Below, piece after piece: positions 12,101 through 27,100 of a DNA stretch of 64,000 nt (its first letter is position 1; every line of letters begins with the position of its first letter). A program made the translations under genes and the position numbers. The notes beneath the pieces were generated by a model. The model did not search any database. It was not told the DNA's origin and saw nothing but the letters and a program-made list of their open reading frames with translations. The DNA comes from Owenia fusiformis (taxonomy: Eukaryota; Annelida; Polychaeta; Sabellida; Oweniidae). The stretch covers positions 31,995,259 to 32,059,258 of the forward strand of contig CAIIXF020000009.1 in assembly GCA_903813345.2 (NCBI GenBank). Reading direction: 5' to 3'.

Positions 12101-15100
12101 CAGACGTCACATGGTATCAGTTCCAGTATGGGCGTGGAACATTGGCAACGCACATGATCTTTGTGGTCCTAGTGCTCTAGCAATCTCATGAACTGGAATG
12201 TAGCGATACGTTTTGCATTTTGAAAATGCTACATAGACCTCAATCTGTAGCTCAGAGGCACAGGCTAAGGCTATCACAATAACATTACTGTCCACTGATC
12301 TTATCATAAATGTCCTGCAACCTTTTCCGACACCATGAGACACATGCAAAAACATATATGTATCTGCCTTATGCCATTGTTAATTTTCCACATTTGGATA
12401 GTAATATTCTACTGAACCCAGTATATGGAGTTTATGTATCCCAGCAGGACGTGTTCAAAATACTAGTATATAGATTTTAAATTAAGACACTACTGATTAA
12501 ATCGTTAAGTCAAGGTTATACTTGTAAAAAGCTTAAAATCCTATCTGGGATTTGCTGAAACATACAAGTCATTAATTTCAAAGTTTCAAGTTTTACCACT
12601 TGAGATGCTGAAGGATTTAGGAATTGTGCAAAGAGCTCTATCTTTCAATAATGTCTTGCCAATATTGCTTGGTAGTTTGGTGTTAGGATAGGATTTCTCA
12701 GAAACAATGACAACAAGATAGAGTTCTTTGCACTACTAGCAATTGTTACAAGACATATTATGGCAGACGATAGAGTCTTTGTCTCAACCATCGAAGGAGA
12801 GTGCATCAGTAATCCTGCTAATTATGCCATAATAGTCCCTGCTCCCAGGGAGAGGCAGATACACATATGTTTTTGGATGTGTCTCATGGTGTCGGAAAAG
12901 GTTGCAGGACATTTATGATAAGATCAGTGGACAATCAGTGGACAGAAATGTTGTGATAGCCTAATAGCATGTGCCTCTGAGCTACAGATTGAGATCTATA
13001 TGTAGCATTTTCAAAACTAACACTACATTCCAATTTATGAATTTGCTTGAGCACTAGGACCACAAAGATCATGTGTGCCGCCAATGTTCCACATCCTTAC
13101 TGGAACTGATACCATGTCTGGATTTTACCATCAGAGCAAGGTGACAGTTTTCAAGCAATGGAACTTATGTAATGATCTTACAGGTGTCCTTTTGACAAGA
13201 AGCACATGGGGGCAGTGGTATATAGTGGATCCAGGTTTTCCTTCACCAAGCATGTGGGGATGGTTTAGGAGCCCATCAGGATTGTGGGTGCCCAGATGGA
13301 CAATATTGCCCAAGCATCCATAGCATGTAAAGTCATAATTAAATGTGACTGCACCAAATGTGACTGCAAAGGGAACTGGTAATGCCATGGTGCATTCTAC
13401 TGCATCGAACTATGCACCTGTAAAGGAAATCGAAGCAATTCACCAAAATAGAGTATTATCTTAGGGGTATCAATGCTGAAAATGTATCAAGTATCAATGT
13501 GATGAATCAGAACTGAAACATGAATTGCAATTTGATACACGTAAGACAAGAAATGTCCCATTATGCTTTACACAAGAGACTAAAGATTTTTAAGTGAGCA
13601 ACTATAAAGCTTTATAAATCACAAAAGACATGTATATTGATTTTCTTTAAGTCATATAGTGGATATATAGTGAAATTCTTATGAGAAACATTGCTATTTT
13701 ATGATGTTGCTGGGTCGTTGCTAGGCAAATTTAACCTTTATTTCAAGCCGTTGCTAGGGAAAATGGTCAGACATAACTGCATCAATACATTTGCTATATG
13801 TTAAGAAATAATGTGGAAGAGATCCAAAAGCAGTGAACATATAATAGATATATGGTCTGCAAATGTCAAAATGGGCATTGTAACCTGTTGCCATGTTGTT
13901 GCTATGCAACATGGTGATGTCACTTCAGTAAATATGTTAAAATTGTTGTATTTTAAGATAAGAATACTTTTTTGTAATGGTAGTATTATTACTAGTATAG
14001 CATCCTAGCATATATTAAGTGGATTTATATTGTAAAATATGTTATTTTAGGCAGTTGCTATGTGGTTGCTAGGCAAATATAAGATGTCACAAAAAATCAA
14101 AGCCCTAAGATTAGAGTTTATCTTAGGATCTAACTTTGTGCCAAGTTTGGTTGCTCAATTCCCATTCCCCAGTGGTGAATTATATTGAGATAAGGAGTTT
14201 GGAATTGGAATTTTCTATTAAAATTGTGTTAAAAAGCAGAAATAACAGGTATCCTCTGTAATCTCAATTATTTTTCTAAAAAGGGCTTTAGAAAAAGGGC
14301 CCTGTCTCATAAATAACTTTAAATATATAAAACTATAAGAAAAAACTCAAAAACAAACTTTAGTATGAAAACGCAAGATCATTCACCAATTGATTCCGCT
14401 ATTAGTCACATGTTTTGTTTTATCCATTAATGTGTTCTATAAAACCATGCACCACTTTAACACATTTATTTTATTTTTATTTACTTGCATCTCTTACCCA
14501 CATCTTCATACACTACAGATCTCATGTGCATGTATTATGTTGTAGTATGATAGAAGCAATGGGCCTAGAGGAGATGAAATCAGTAAAGGCCAAGCATCTC
14601 TCTGGTGGAATGAGACGTCGTCTCAGTGTGGGTATTGCCTTTATTGGTGGCTCCAAGACAGTCATTCTGGATGAACCCACAAGTGGTGTAGACCCGGCAG
14701 CCAGACGTAGCATATGGGACCTGATTGTTAAGAACAGAGAAGGTGAGAATTTCTATATCAGTGGTCAGTGTCTACCTCTAGTACAAGTAAGAGGTTCCAG
14801 GTTCAAATCCCAGCATAGATGAAAGTTTGAAATTGTATTTAGCTAAGTGTTCAAGCCAATTTGTAAAACATGTGCACAAATGATACGTTAACATAGTTGA
14901 AAATGATTATTTTTCAAGGACGTACCATTCTAATCTCAACCCATCATCTAGACGAGGCAGACATTCTTGGAGACCGTGTTGCAATTATCCATCAGGGGCA
15001 GTTGGTTTGCATTGGATCTCCAATGTTCCTTAAGGCTCAGTTTGGCAGTGGCTACCATCTATCCTTGTCAAAGGCAGGATCAAGTAAGGGCTCTTTATCA

Positions 15101-18100
15101 CTGAAACGAAGTATAGCACTCCTCAATTTCCTAAGTTTTTTGCTGGAGGCTTCTTTTTCTAAAGGGTTCCTTCCTCTGTGAACTGGCAAATTAAAAACTG
15201 TTTTACAACTTCATAATATTTGATTCACAAAGTTCTGGATTTAAAAGAACCTATATTACCCTTTTCATAATTTTGATTTTGCTTTTTGGCTCATCAAGAT
15301 GAGCATCAAAACTGTATATTTATTTGTTTTATGAGAGAGTAGTGTTATTACTATTATCTTCTGAACCTCAGGGTACTGTTATACATTCAGGCCAGTTGCT
15401 AAAGGGGGGGGGGGTCGGAGAGTTCAAATGAACTGGCCAAAAATTCTCTCAAAATCATGCAGTTTTTCAGCACCCTGAGCACTTTTCAGGTAATTTTGTG
15501 CCAAAGTTGTCAAATGTGAACCTCCCTGGAATTTTTTGAAAAGTGAACCCCTCTTTGCAAAATGTGGCCACTGCTTATTTTACTCCAGATGAATGCAACT
15601 CAGATGAGGTGCTCGAGTTTATCAAGCAGTATGTCAATGAAGCCTTCCTCCAGGAGGAGGTTGGCACAGAGCTCACATACATCCTTCCTGTGGACAAGGG
15701 CCAGACTGTGTCTTTTGAGAGGTTCTTTACTGCCCTTTCAAAGAGGGCTGAGGGTCTTCGTATTGCATCTTACGGTGTCTCTGATACCACTCTTGAAGAG
15801 GTAAACCAGCGATTTTCAAATAATCAGGGTTAAGTTTCTGAAATCAATTTTGAATTTAATACCATTTTGGTCTTTATACCAAATGTGCATTCATTTAATT
15901 CTTTGGTTTGCATTTTAATAGAGAGATAGACCAGCATCAATTTAAATGATGATTTGATTTACCTGATTAGTGTGATAAAATTTTGTATGAATTTCTCATT
16001 AATCACTTTATCTTTTCTTTTTCTTAAATGATTACTGATGCGTATTATTCTTTCTAGGTATTCCTGAAGGTGACTAAATGCTCAGAGTATGGTATTCCCC
16101 TTGATGTGGAAAAGATCCGGCAGTGGCACCCCAAAGAGCTTGACGAGCGCATGACTGAGGGTGGTTCGATACATAGCAGTCAAGGAAGCAGTTCTGGAGC
16201 TAGCGGGAGTAAAAGGGACATCACTAGCAGGCCAAGCTCCGTCTCTGGTAAGATATTTTTATAGCTTAAAAGTATCAGTAAACACAAGAAACCTATAAGT
16301 ACATTTTGTTCAATAATTTCCTTGTTGTAGCACACATCACTGTGAATTAGCTTCACTCATGCCCACTGTTGCTTGCATCATTGTTTTGAAAACCTTAGTG
16401 CATGAACCTATGACTATACCAATAACTAGTGAACTATAAACTTGTTTTAATCATAGGTGCCACTAGTGCTAGCAATACTCAACTTACGACTACAGGCAGA
16501 CTGGGTTCGGACAAAAAGAAAATCTCAAAAACCCAGCAGATATCTGCCTTGTTCTACAAACGTGCTCTCCACACATTGCGGGATTGGAAGACGTACATCA
16601 GTATGATCCTCCTGCCAATCTGCTTCATGGCGATGGCTGTTGGCTTTTCTCTCATTAAACCTATCCCCACCAATCAGCCCTCTTTAATCATGACACCATC
16701 AATCATGAAAGATACCAACTTCTTCATGAGGTAAGTGCTGCTTTTTAAAACTAAGAATTGATGTGTATTACTTTGTTTGAGAGATATATCATTATAATAG
16801 ACTATGGAATCATTAATAGACTATGGAATAGAGATTTAGAGGATTTGAGTCTAGCTAGTTTGCATTAGGCCTAATAGTAATTGAACTGTCTATTACGTTG
16901 AAAATAATAGCTGATTTTTTAACATTTTCTTTTTAATGGCCTTCCATCATCAAGTTTACGTCTATGTAAGTGAAGTTTATTTGTGTATTTGACAGGCATG
17001 ACAACCCTACTGACTTTAACAAGGACCTGTTAAACACGCTGATGAGTGACCCTGGCCTGGGGACAGTCTGCATGGATAATATGGGAGAATTACAGTATGT
17101 TTATTTCAACATTTAGGAAACATTTTTTCTCGTTTAAGAATCAGCATATGTTCAAGTCCTCACATCTTTGGATTGACTGAAACACAGAAATAATTTTTTA
17201 TGGATGAATTTGTAATTTTACTGTACTTCTACTTAATTTACCACCCGCTCTAATTTGACAAATTTGTAGAAGTAGAAGTACAGAATGTATAATGTAGGAT
17301 GAAATCCAGATTGCCCAGATTTAATATAGACTTTAATTATTAATAAGTTTATTGGTCTCTTGAACATCTAAGGTACATCGAGATAAATAAAACATTCATG
17401 TACATGCAATTTAATACTGAGAATAACTACTTAGTAACACTTAAACATTTTTCCCTCAGTGATGAGTATTGTGTTGAGAGGGAGATGAAATGGGAGAGAG
17501 AAGAAGGGTATCTGCCCGATTGCTTCTGCCAGGACGCCACCTACATATGCTCTGCGTCCGATCAGCAGGCCCACCCTATGTACACCAGCCTTAACACTAG
17601 TACTACAGTCTATGACCTCGATGGATATAACGTCAACGAATACCTGTTGAAGACTCAAAAAGATTTCATTATAAGAAAGTAAGTTTTTTCAGGTTAATAT
17701 TGTTTTCCACCAATCAATGTTGTTGTAAATGTTTACATGCCCGTTGTCTTTTGTTTTATGATTTGTAAGCTCTTTGTATACCACTTGTTTTTTGTTATAA
17801 GTAAAGCATGTTTCAATATTGTTATTTTGTAACATTTTTTACTACATGTATTCTTGATGTATTTTTTGTGAATCAGTGTATTATATCATCTACAATCTAC
17901 CAGTATTTAATTTATTTTATAGGCCTATGTAGATTGTTGTATCACCAGTTTTGGTTGAAGGATTTTATTTTACATAATGAAAGGTGATTATATGCAATTG
18001 ATGTGTACCATAGTAACATTTGATCTTATAGATTGTGATGTTGAAATTTATGTACATATGAAAGATCATCACATGAGACTTGTGCTAATTTTGGCCAAAA

Positions 18101-21100
18101 AAATCAATGTTCTGAAATTTAAACACACGTGTTATCTTGCAGTACACTTGTATTTGTAGTACAATTATTTTCGCAAATTCGCAATACATGTACACTTTGC
18201 AGTTCACCTATTGTAGCAGAACAGCGTATAATTACTGACTGTGAACACTCCATCATAGAGTATATTATATACAATACACTAAGTATTACATTTGAATTTC
18301 AGGTCTGTCTTAGAACGGAAACTATAATGTCACTGGCACCGATCCTGACTGTGGATTACTTATCATCTCTAAACTTTTTTTATATACCCCATATGTATTC
18401 TAGATGCTTATTGGCTTATTCATGGTCACATGATATGAAATAGATGAAATAAATCCCTGGAAAGTCCTAAATTCCTGCTAACAGGGAAGATGAAATGTAC
18501 TTATCACCAGATAGGTCATGTGACCAGTCATTAGTACATTTTATATTCCCTGCTAGTTGTGATTTATAGGAAAAAAATTTAGCACTATTTCCCTCAATGG
18601 CAGTCCCTATTTGTATAATGTTCTTGATCATTGCAGTACCCATATAATTGTAGGACCACTCATGTTTTATATTTAAAATTTTATCATAAAGGTATCTCGA
18701 CAAACAAGGCCTGCACGAGACTAATCTCTCTGAATCAAGGTAGCCCAGCATTTGAAGAAAATGTTCAGTTTGTCAGATGTATCTTACACATGTCAGACTT
18801 TTTCAACATGTGTCTGGTTTTCCTTGTTTGTGTCATACTGGTTAAACAGTTTCAACAATTACATCTGGCGTGCAATCTGTAACTAATTTTCTGGTTTCAA
18901 AGTTGTCTCTGAGTGTTTGATTTTTTTTATTTGACGTGTGTGTTGATGATCTTTTAACCTTTCCCTTATCACGGTACACTCAATGATTTTATGGACACAG
19001 CCATGGACTGTGACTCACTCAGACAAATGAGTCTGCAACACAATACAGTGTATAGTATGAAAATGAAAGTGAGTTCAAAGTACAATACAACCCCACATTA
19101 AAACTGCCACAGAAAATGTCAATTTGCCAAAATTTGTCCACTTTATTTTAAATAGGAATTGAACATACCATCTAAGTTGTATCCAAATTAAAAATAAACA
19201 ATAATTTCCTAATTGTCTGATCATTTGACCAAGAAAACATGACAGACTATCAAATGATTATGTATATAATTAATCCTTTGCACATTTGGTTCCTTGGTGC
19301 TACATGTATGATTTTATGATTTGGTCTATGAATTTACACTTTGTGTTATGTTATATATTAAAATACCCAGTCTCTGTCTTGCAAAAACGAAGAAATTGAA
19401 ACACTTTACTTCTACTTAATTTGGCAGATCCGCCAAATTATAAAAGTCCACCAAATTTGATATTTCATATTTCAATCGTAAAGTATGGTATATACTGTAC
19501 ATTTCAATATTGCAAGGCCGCCAAGTTAAGTAGTCGCCAAATGTCCAAAACAGTAAATCTGCCAAAATAAGTAGCACAAAGTAAAAGAACAGTAATAGCA
19601 ATGTTTTATTCATAAATGTAATACTAGGTAAAAGAGTTTAATATTTTACATAAACAACAGAGAAGTATCACTCACAGTCACCATTCAAATATTATAAAGT
19701 AAATCAGTATGAACTACGCATTGTTAAAATGTTTAGTAAATTCATCCTCACAGTAAAGATTTCATTTTCATGATTGTCCAATTTTTTAATCACTTTCAAA
19801 GTTTTCAAATCTATGTGCTTTCAGTTGTTTAAACAATTGCTTTATACTTAACTTCATTCTTATAATTATTATAATTAAGGTATGATCAGTCTACAAACTT
19901 CATAGAAACAAGGTGAAATGAGAATTGAATACAGCTTGCATCTTGGTTTTGCTTCTTTGTATGTTATGCATTTAAAATTGCCTCGGGCTGCAAGAGAGCT
20001 TGATAATAAATGTCCTATTGTACAAACATTTCATTATCATATCCATAAAAACGGGCAAATGGGAGTATTTAAGGATATTTGCTTGAAAGTTCAATAAATC
20101 TGCTTTTCATGAGAAAGTTAATGAATTCCCACATGTATGGTATGGTGAAATAGGTTTGGACTTGTATGAATATTTCAACTGTTGTGCTTCTGATGTATGA
20201 AATCTATTGCAAAAGGCTCAACTTTACCAGTGTGTATAAGTCAAATCCTTTGCTATAAATCAACCAGTACAGATCTATGTGACCTGTTATTAATACCGTT
20301 AATCATATGCATGTTCAATACATAATACCATGCGCTTTAATTGCATCGACCTAACCATGTTGATGATATTCCCCATAATGGCTGGACCCTACCCTACTTC
20401 AATGCTTGTGTATTGTATATATACTGATCATTTATTGGTTTCTCCAAAAGGTATTTGGATATGCGATCATCAAGCAGTAATTTATCAGAATCAAGGTGAA
20501 GTGAAACAATAAAAACATACAGTTAGAGGGCTTCCGAGCTTTACATAATCCGCACGCATTTAGTTATAGATTTACTAAAAAAAGACAAACTAAAAAAAGG
20601 CGCAATTCATTAAGTCGCAATTTCCATTTTAAGTGGGTTACCCTTGTCACTCAATTTGAAGCTCGAAAAATTCGAAAAACTTATTCCCTTCTTCTCATTT
20701 TGATCTTAATGAGCTCAAGGTAATACAAACGTACTCAACTAACATATAATTTGTAGCTTAAACCTTTTCATCTTATTTATGTAGTAGTAGTTTGTAGTGA
20801 TTTAGTGACCAATGTATCATGTAACTGATATAAAATGTCAATAAAAGATATAATAATAACCCATAGGTATTTCTTTACCATTAAAATGTATTTTTGCTTA
20901 ACCTTTCCTTTAATCTTTCCTAATAGAGGACTTGCTATATAGATAGAAAATAGCATTATGGCTTTCTGGCTAGTATTCTATTCTATTCTATTATATGAAG
21001 AAATTGATAAAAGTCACCTTATTTCTTATATAATTTATCAAGTATTTCCAATTAGAATAATGTAAATCTTCATTTGCAAGTACATATGTACATGTATATG

Positions 21101-24100
21101 TCCAACTAGTAGCTAATCTAATGTTGACCTGCAGATTGTGATTGGATATTATTATTGTAATCCTTGAAACAGTAAGTTAAATCTAAATAAATTTCTTGTG
21201 CCATTCGAGGATTCAAGATTTAGCCTGATTTTATTAAAAAATTAAAAATCATTGGGAATTGAATACAAGAAAATAAATGACATAGAAATCATACCAGAGC
21301 TCTAATAGATGACTCATGCTTACTTCTCTTGCTTAGCACTTTTATTTGTTTCAAATTTCCACCATCTAGTTTCTGAGTACCCCACGTCGATGTGATACCT
21401 TAATCGATAGAAACATATTCCAGACCATCATGTACTTGCACATTATTAGCCTAATGAATGGCAAATAAATCACCAAGTACATTTAGTTGTTTTTAGGCAA
21501 ATTTGATGCATACGAATACATGTACCCGTACTTTTTCACATAAAAGAGATTTGGGTCTCGGATGGTTAAATACTGTACTCCAAGTAATTTTCGTGCCCTA
21601 TTATGTTTCAAAATGCCAAATACGCTAAATAACGTCAAATATTAGTGGGAGTATAGTATACAAATCTATTAAAATCTCATTTAAAAATGAGACTTTGACA
21701 AGATTTCAAACCTTTAAAGCAAAACCTATATTGCATTTTCTCATTGTTAAACTTTATTCATTTATCATATCACCAAATTGCTTCTGTAAATCAAATTGTG
21801 GTGATTCTTATAATCAGTCTCAGTTTTCGCTTTGTCATTTAATTCAATCTCATGAAAATTCAAGAACTATTAGTAGAATCAGCTTTATTTTCTTGGGTCT
21901 AAATCCAAAGCATAGTAAGACTAAATTTTGTCAAGATTTCTGATTTTAGGAATTTTTGGCTTCTATTTCCTCAAATCTCAAGCACCATGAAGTTTAATTT
22001 CACAATTGGAGTTCTTGAAATTTTGTCTTTGATATAACTTTTAATCTGAATAGCTTTTCTCTATGTGTTAAATCCTTTGCACATTTGCTTCCTGAGTGGT
22101 ATTTGCTTCCTGAGTGGTATTTGCTTCCGCAGTGGTATATTATAGTACTATACAGTATACAGTGTATCTATGTCTTTACATCTTGAAATACCATATTATT
22201 GTACATCGATAAATACATTAAGTGAATTGAAAATAAGTTTATTTTGTACCTTAACATATTCATATAGGATTCTCTATTCATTTGATTATTAGCATGTGTA
22301 TTGATGTATTGTATTTTATTTTTAATGTAGCAGAATAAGATCAGGTAAAATTGCAAGAAATAGATTTTTAGGTCAATTGTACACATCGCTTGCAATTTTG
22401 TCACCCCTGTAGATTTTATTCTGTCTTTAATACGAAAAGTAAAAATGCATAAAATAATATATGTTACTTAAGTGTAATCCAAATTCCAAAAGTTCCATGT
22501 TTTTAATTGGCCAGTACTCTAATTTACTAGGTATGGAGGGCTTACATTTGGGAACCCACTGTCTGATGCCGTGTCCGATCAGACAAGTACAGTATGGTTC
22601 AGCAATGAGGCGTTCCACGCCTTGCCGGCATACTTTAATGGGATGAGTAATGCTATTCTGAGGGGAATGGTTGGCCAAATGAATACTAACGATGCATCAG
22701 AGTATGGTAAGTAGCGACAAGTTGTGGTGACATTGTATAGCATTGACTGGCATGTTGGTGTCTGCAATGATTCCATGTGGTGACAGTTTGTTCAATTAAT
22801 TCATTGTGTTAAATTACTATGGCACCGATGTCTATGCAATATATTAGGACATTAAAAATTTAAGCGTTGAACAATTATTTTCAATCATTAATCAATTGTA
22901 TGTAATGTTTAGATTATAAGTTGACCTATTTTACATTTCACTTTCAGGTATCACAACATTTAACCATCCTCTAAGCCTAACTGAAGAACAACTTTCTGCA
23001 GATTCACTGTGAGTAATACCTCATGTTATAATGCTCCTTTGTTATAGATCACCCTCTAATATTATGCATACCAAACCATCATTATGACACCAACAGTAAA
23101 ACAAAAAGCCATGCAATAATTTAAGATAATGCACTGTGAAAAGTATGTAGTCATATATGATAATACATTTCTACTGGAAATTTAAATCTGTAATAATCTA
23201 TCATTGGCTGAGACAAATTTTGGACATGATTCTTTTCCTAATTACAAGTTAAGGTGTCACAATTTATTGTATTTTTTAAATGAATGAATAATTTCATTAT
23301 AGGCTATCAAAGGCTGCTGACACTGGTATCTCTCTGACTATCATCTGTGCATTCAGTTTTGTGCCAGCTGGATTTGTCATCTATCTGGTCACTGAGAGGG
23401 TCAGGCAGGAAAAGCATCTTCAATTCATCAATGGTGTTGGTCCTTTCATGTATTGGACAGTCGCTATTGTCTGGGACATGACCATTTTCCTCATCCCAGT
23501 TGGCCTTGCTGTTATCATCATGTTGATATTCAACATTAATACTTATGTGGCCAATCTCAACCTGGCTGCTCATGCTGTGCTGCTGTATCTCTTTGGGTGA
23601 GTATTGTGATAGGAACGTCGGGATGAAGAAACATCATGGTTCAAGTCATTAATTTAAGGGCTGATTTTTAGGATACTTTCATATTTGAAATAGGTTAATT
23701 ATCTCATCTCAAAAAATTATATGGTTTTGTTTTTATTAAGGCATTGCCTTAGTATTTGCCTTAGCCATTACAAACAAATACCAATTTGCATCCATATTTG
23801 AAAATAGGGACTTTTGTTTTAGCCATCATTGTTGTTATAGTTACCATCATTTTAGGACTCACACTCAGCGTCAACAAATGATGTCTGTGTTTGACATTTG
23901 ATGTCTTTAACGAATGGACACATTTTTAAAATTGCAATGAGTGGTGGTATTTTGTCATGTCATCCTTTGTGCTGTACTGAAGTCTTGGTTGAAGTTGATA
24001 TTATTATACCATGTACATTTTAGATGGGGAACCATACCTCTGATGTACCTGCTAAGCAGAGCTTTCAAGGACAATACAACTGCCTACATGGCACTGTTCT

Positions 24101-27100
24101 GTTTGAACATGTTCATAGGCATCCTCACTGCCCTGTGTGTCTTCATGCTAAGCATGTTCCAAGGAAGGGATCCGGTAAGATTCTTAGTTAAAAATGTGTA
24201 AAATCATATGAACAAGAAAAACAATCAAAAGCCCTTTTCAATAAGAAAACACATCGAGTGTAAGATTCACCAAGAGCAACTCTTCTTGACAAAATGTTAA
24301 CGTAAATAAAAGGGTGATATTACAGGAAAATGCAAATCACAAAATAATCCCCAATAAGGGATGTCAACAACTGCTAAATATAGAACTGAAACCTTTACAT
24401 CCAAACACCTGACTAATCTGAACACTTCCCAGTCTGAACACTTTTTCGGTTCCTTCCTTTCCTCTCATTGACTCCTCTGTTGAAAACCTTGAGAATCACA
24501 TTTCTTTAAATCAAGAATATTATGAAAAACCTTGAAATGTGAACACCTCCTAATCCAAACACTTTTAGGCATTTGGATTAGACAGGTTTCATGGTTCATA
24601 CTCGCATAAAAGTCTACAATCACAAAGCATTATAGACTTTTGGCAGCTCTCAGTATAACATATCGATTGTTTTGTTGTGACAAGACTAAATTTGAAACTG
24701 ATTTTATTTTTAGATGATTAAGGCTGCATACGAAGTGATGCAATATGTGTTACTAATCTTCCCTCAGTATTGCCTTGGAGCAGGATTGGTGGATCTTACC
24801 AAAAATCAACTCATCGCAGATATATTCATAAGATTCGATACCGATCGTTACGTCAACCCATTTTCCTTTGATATGATTGGCTGGCATCTGGTGGCTCTCG
24901 GGATTGAAGGTCTTGTGTTTTTCATCATCAACTTGCTGATAGAAGTCCGTTCCTCATGTTGCATGCCTAGGTGAGTGAGATTTTATTGAAACAATTTAGA
25001 TATGAATGGAATGGTCTTCATAACATCCTCCGAACGCAGGGTTCGAGACGTCATCCACTAAGTTCCTTCCTTCTTCAAAGGAGAAGGAAGTACGAGTTCA
25101 GGAGGCCTGTGTTTGGAGGATGTCTTCATAAAGGAGAAGGTATTGGACTGAAAATTAATTTCATTTTTATAATGAGAAACCACAAATATCTAAGGAAAAT
25201 ATTTGGAGCAACTTAAACATAGCCCAGTTCATTCCTGAAATTTTTGTAAAAAAAAATTCTGTTAAGGTTGAATTTTGAGGAAGAGCCTGGGAGTTAATTC
25301 AATTTTAATTCATTCATTGGTTCCAGTGGACGTGGAATGTCAGCGAAGCCCAACCATAAGGAGGATGATGATGTGGGACTTGAACGTCAGAGAGTAGTGA
25401 CAGGTGATACCAATGACGATGTCCTAATCATGAAGAATCTCTCAAAGACCTACAAGAATGGCTTTAATAGGATTCATGCTGTGAATAAGCTCTGCTTTAG
25501 TGTCAGGAGGGGAGAGGTATGTCCGTTTGTTTCACATATTTTGTCAAAAAAATTCAAGCTCAAACATTCAAGCTGGAAGCCGTTAACATGTAGTTCGACA
25601 TGTCATTTCCATATCAACCCATATCTCAAGTTCAAGTTTTGTCAAAACATGACACATGACATGAACTCAAGACATGCTGTACTAAAACTACCTAATAATA
25701 AGACTAGACTACTGTACATCTATATTGTGCCATAAGCATTTTGAAAATTGTATAATTACATGGTTTAACTATTGTTGTGTGTATTTCAGTGCTTTGGTCT
25801 ATTGGGAGTGAATGGAGCTGGTAAGACTACTACATTCAAGATGGTTACTGGAGCCACCTCACCTACATCTGGGGATACCTACCTACAGGGTGTTAAGTAA
25901 GTACAGTGACACTGTATTTCAGACTACTGAGTATTACAAAGGTTTTGTACAATGAGGAGTCTGTGAAGAGTAAGTTTCACAAACAAAAAATTGTCACATT
26001 TTTATTTTTGAAACATTTTTTGCTCTTACCATTGCATGCTATGCCTCTTATAATGAATACATTAAGTTATTTCAAATTTTGGCCCCAATAGAATGACCTT
26101 TGACAAAAAGTGACTTCCTGTTACATTTACAATAAATTGGTGTGTTTTAAACACTTAAATATATTGCATTAAATATGTTGTTTCAAGGACAACCAACAAC
26201 ATGGACAACTTGAATAATGAGATTGGTTACTGTCCCCAATTTGATGCGTGTGACCCACTTCTGACTGGTAAAGAAATGTTGAACTATGTGGCAGCGCTGG
26301 TTGGCATCCCAGACAAAGAGAGAAAACAGGTATGAATGAATATACCATTATAAGGTGTTTTGTTGGGTGTTTTAATCAATATTTTTGTGGGCACCTGTTG
26401 TACAGTAAAGGAAGTTAGGATGACAGTACATTGAACTGTACATGTATATGTTTGTCATGTGTACACTGTACAGGTATAAATGTATTACACCTTGATATTG
26501 AATCAATAATTTGAATTATCCCTATATTGCATTTTTTGCTTTTATCAAATCAAAAATTGTATTTTTGATCACATCACATTACACTTTTCAATTAGCATAC
26601 CAGGATTATATGAATGATTTGATGTGATATTGTTACATTTCCAGATCGTTGAGTCTGCTATAAATAGACTATCACTGAGGAAATATCAGAATATTGTTGT
26701 GAAAAACTACAGTGGAGGAACCAAGAGGAAGCTTTCTGTTGCCATGGCATTGATAGGGGAACCAGCTGCTATATTACTGGTGTGTACAAATAAAACTCAT
26801 GAGCCTTAGTAGATTTTTTAGCACATATCTTACTGCAGTCGAAAAACAAATTTCCGCATAATTCAACAAGAATATATAGTTACACTTTTGAATAGCATTA
26901 ACTTCCTAAAAATAGCTTATAATCAGAGAGTAAAAGCCTGATATACAAAAAATAAAATGAAAAAGTGTAAATGTATGTGCAGTCAACATGTAATTCAGAA
27001 GTATAAGCGCAATAAAATACAATTTAAAATTGAATATTTCTGTGTTCTACGTAGGATGAACCTACTACAGGTATGGATCCAGGTACAAAGAGGCTGGTGT

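Larger units (their letters stand above)
10405..14399. mobile_element. Palindromic TA-flanked element with two FEN/PIN-like gene copies
   Basis: A 3,995-bp element in the ABCA intron, bounded by TA on each side, with ends GTGGAATCAATTGGTG and, on the other strand, GCGGAATCAATTGGTG. The left half (to about 12370) is mirrored by the right half (from about 12852), leaving 481 bp between. Each arm holds a non-coding outer part and, further in, a copy of one protein gene reading outward. The arms differ by many substitutions, a MITE at 11172-11377 present only on the left, and a segment missing from the right arm's gene copy. It may be two head-to-head insertions or one element whose inverted repeats swallowed the gene. 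The family name is unknown to me; the element is decayed. Confidence 0.8.
17679..22530. other. ABCA2-like intron, 4.85 kb
   Basis: The longest intron without a large transposon. It contains a degraded inverted-repeat element near 19400-19575, a TTCTA microsatellite (about 20971-20998) and a triple 20-bp repeat (22081-22137). A piece at 22379-22416 recurs inverted near 34104-34141. The open frames inside lack start context or recognisable motifs. Confidence 0.6.

Noticed and set aside
14760-14825. tRNA gene
   Set aside because: Only a B-box-like segment is convincing. No full cloverleaf or anticodon arm can be drawn; treated as a SINE fragment.
17977-18882. Short plus-strand open frames in the 4.85-kb ABCA intron as a nested gene
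   Set aside because: No consistent codon bias, start, splice pattern or recognisable motif.
25081-25139. Possible extra ABCA exon ([15 protein letters not shown]) with acceptor CTTCAAAG and donor GTATTG
   Set aside because: Its 59-nt length would break the frame into the NBD2 exon at 25327, whereas direct splicing 24970 to 25327 is in phase.
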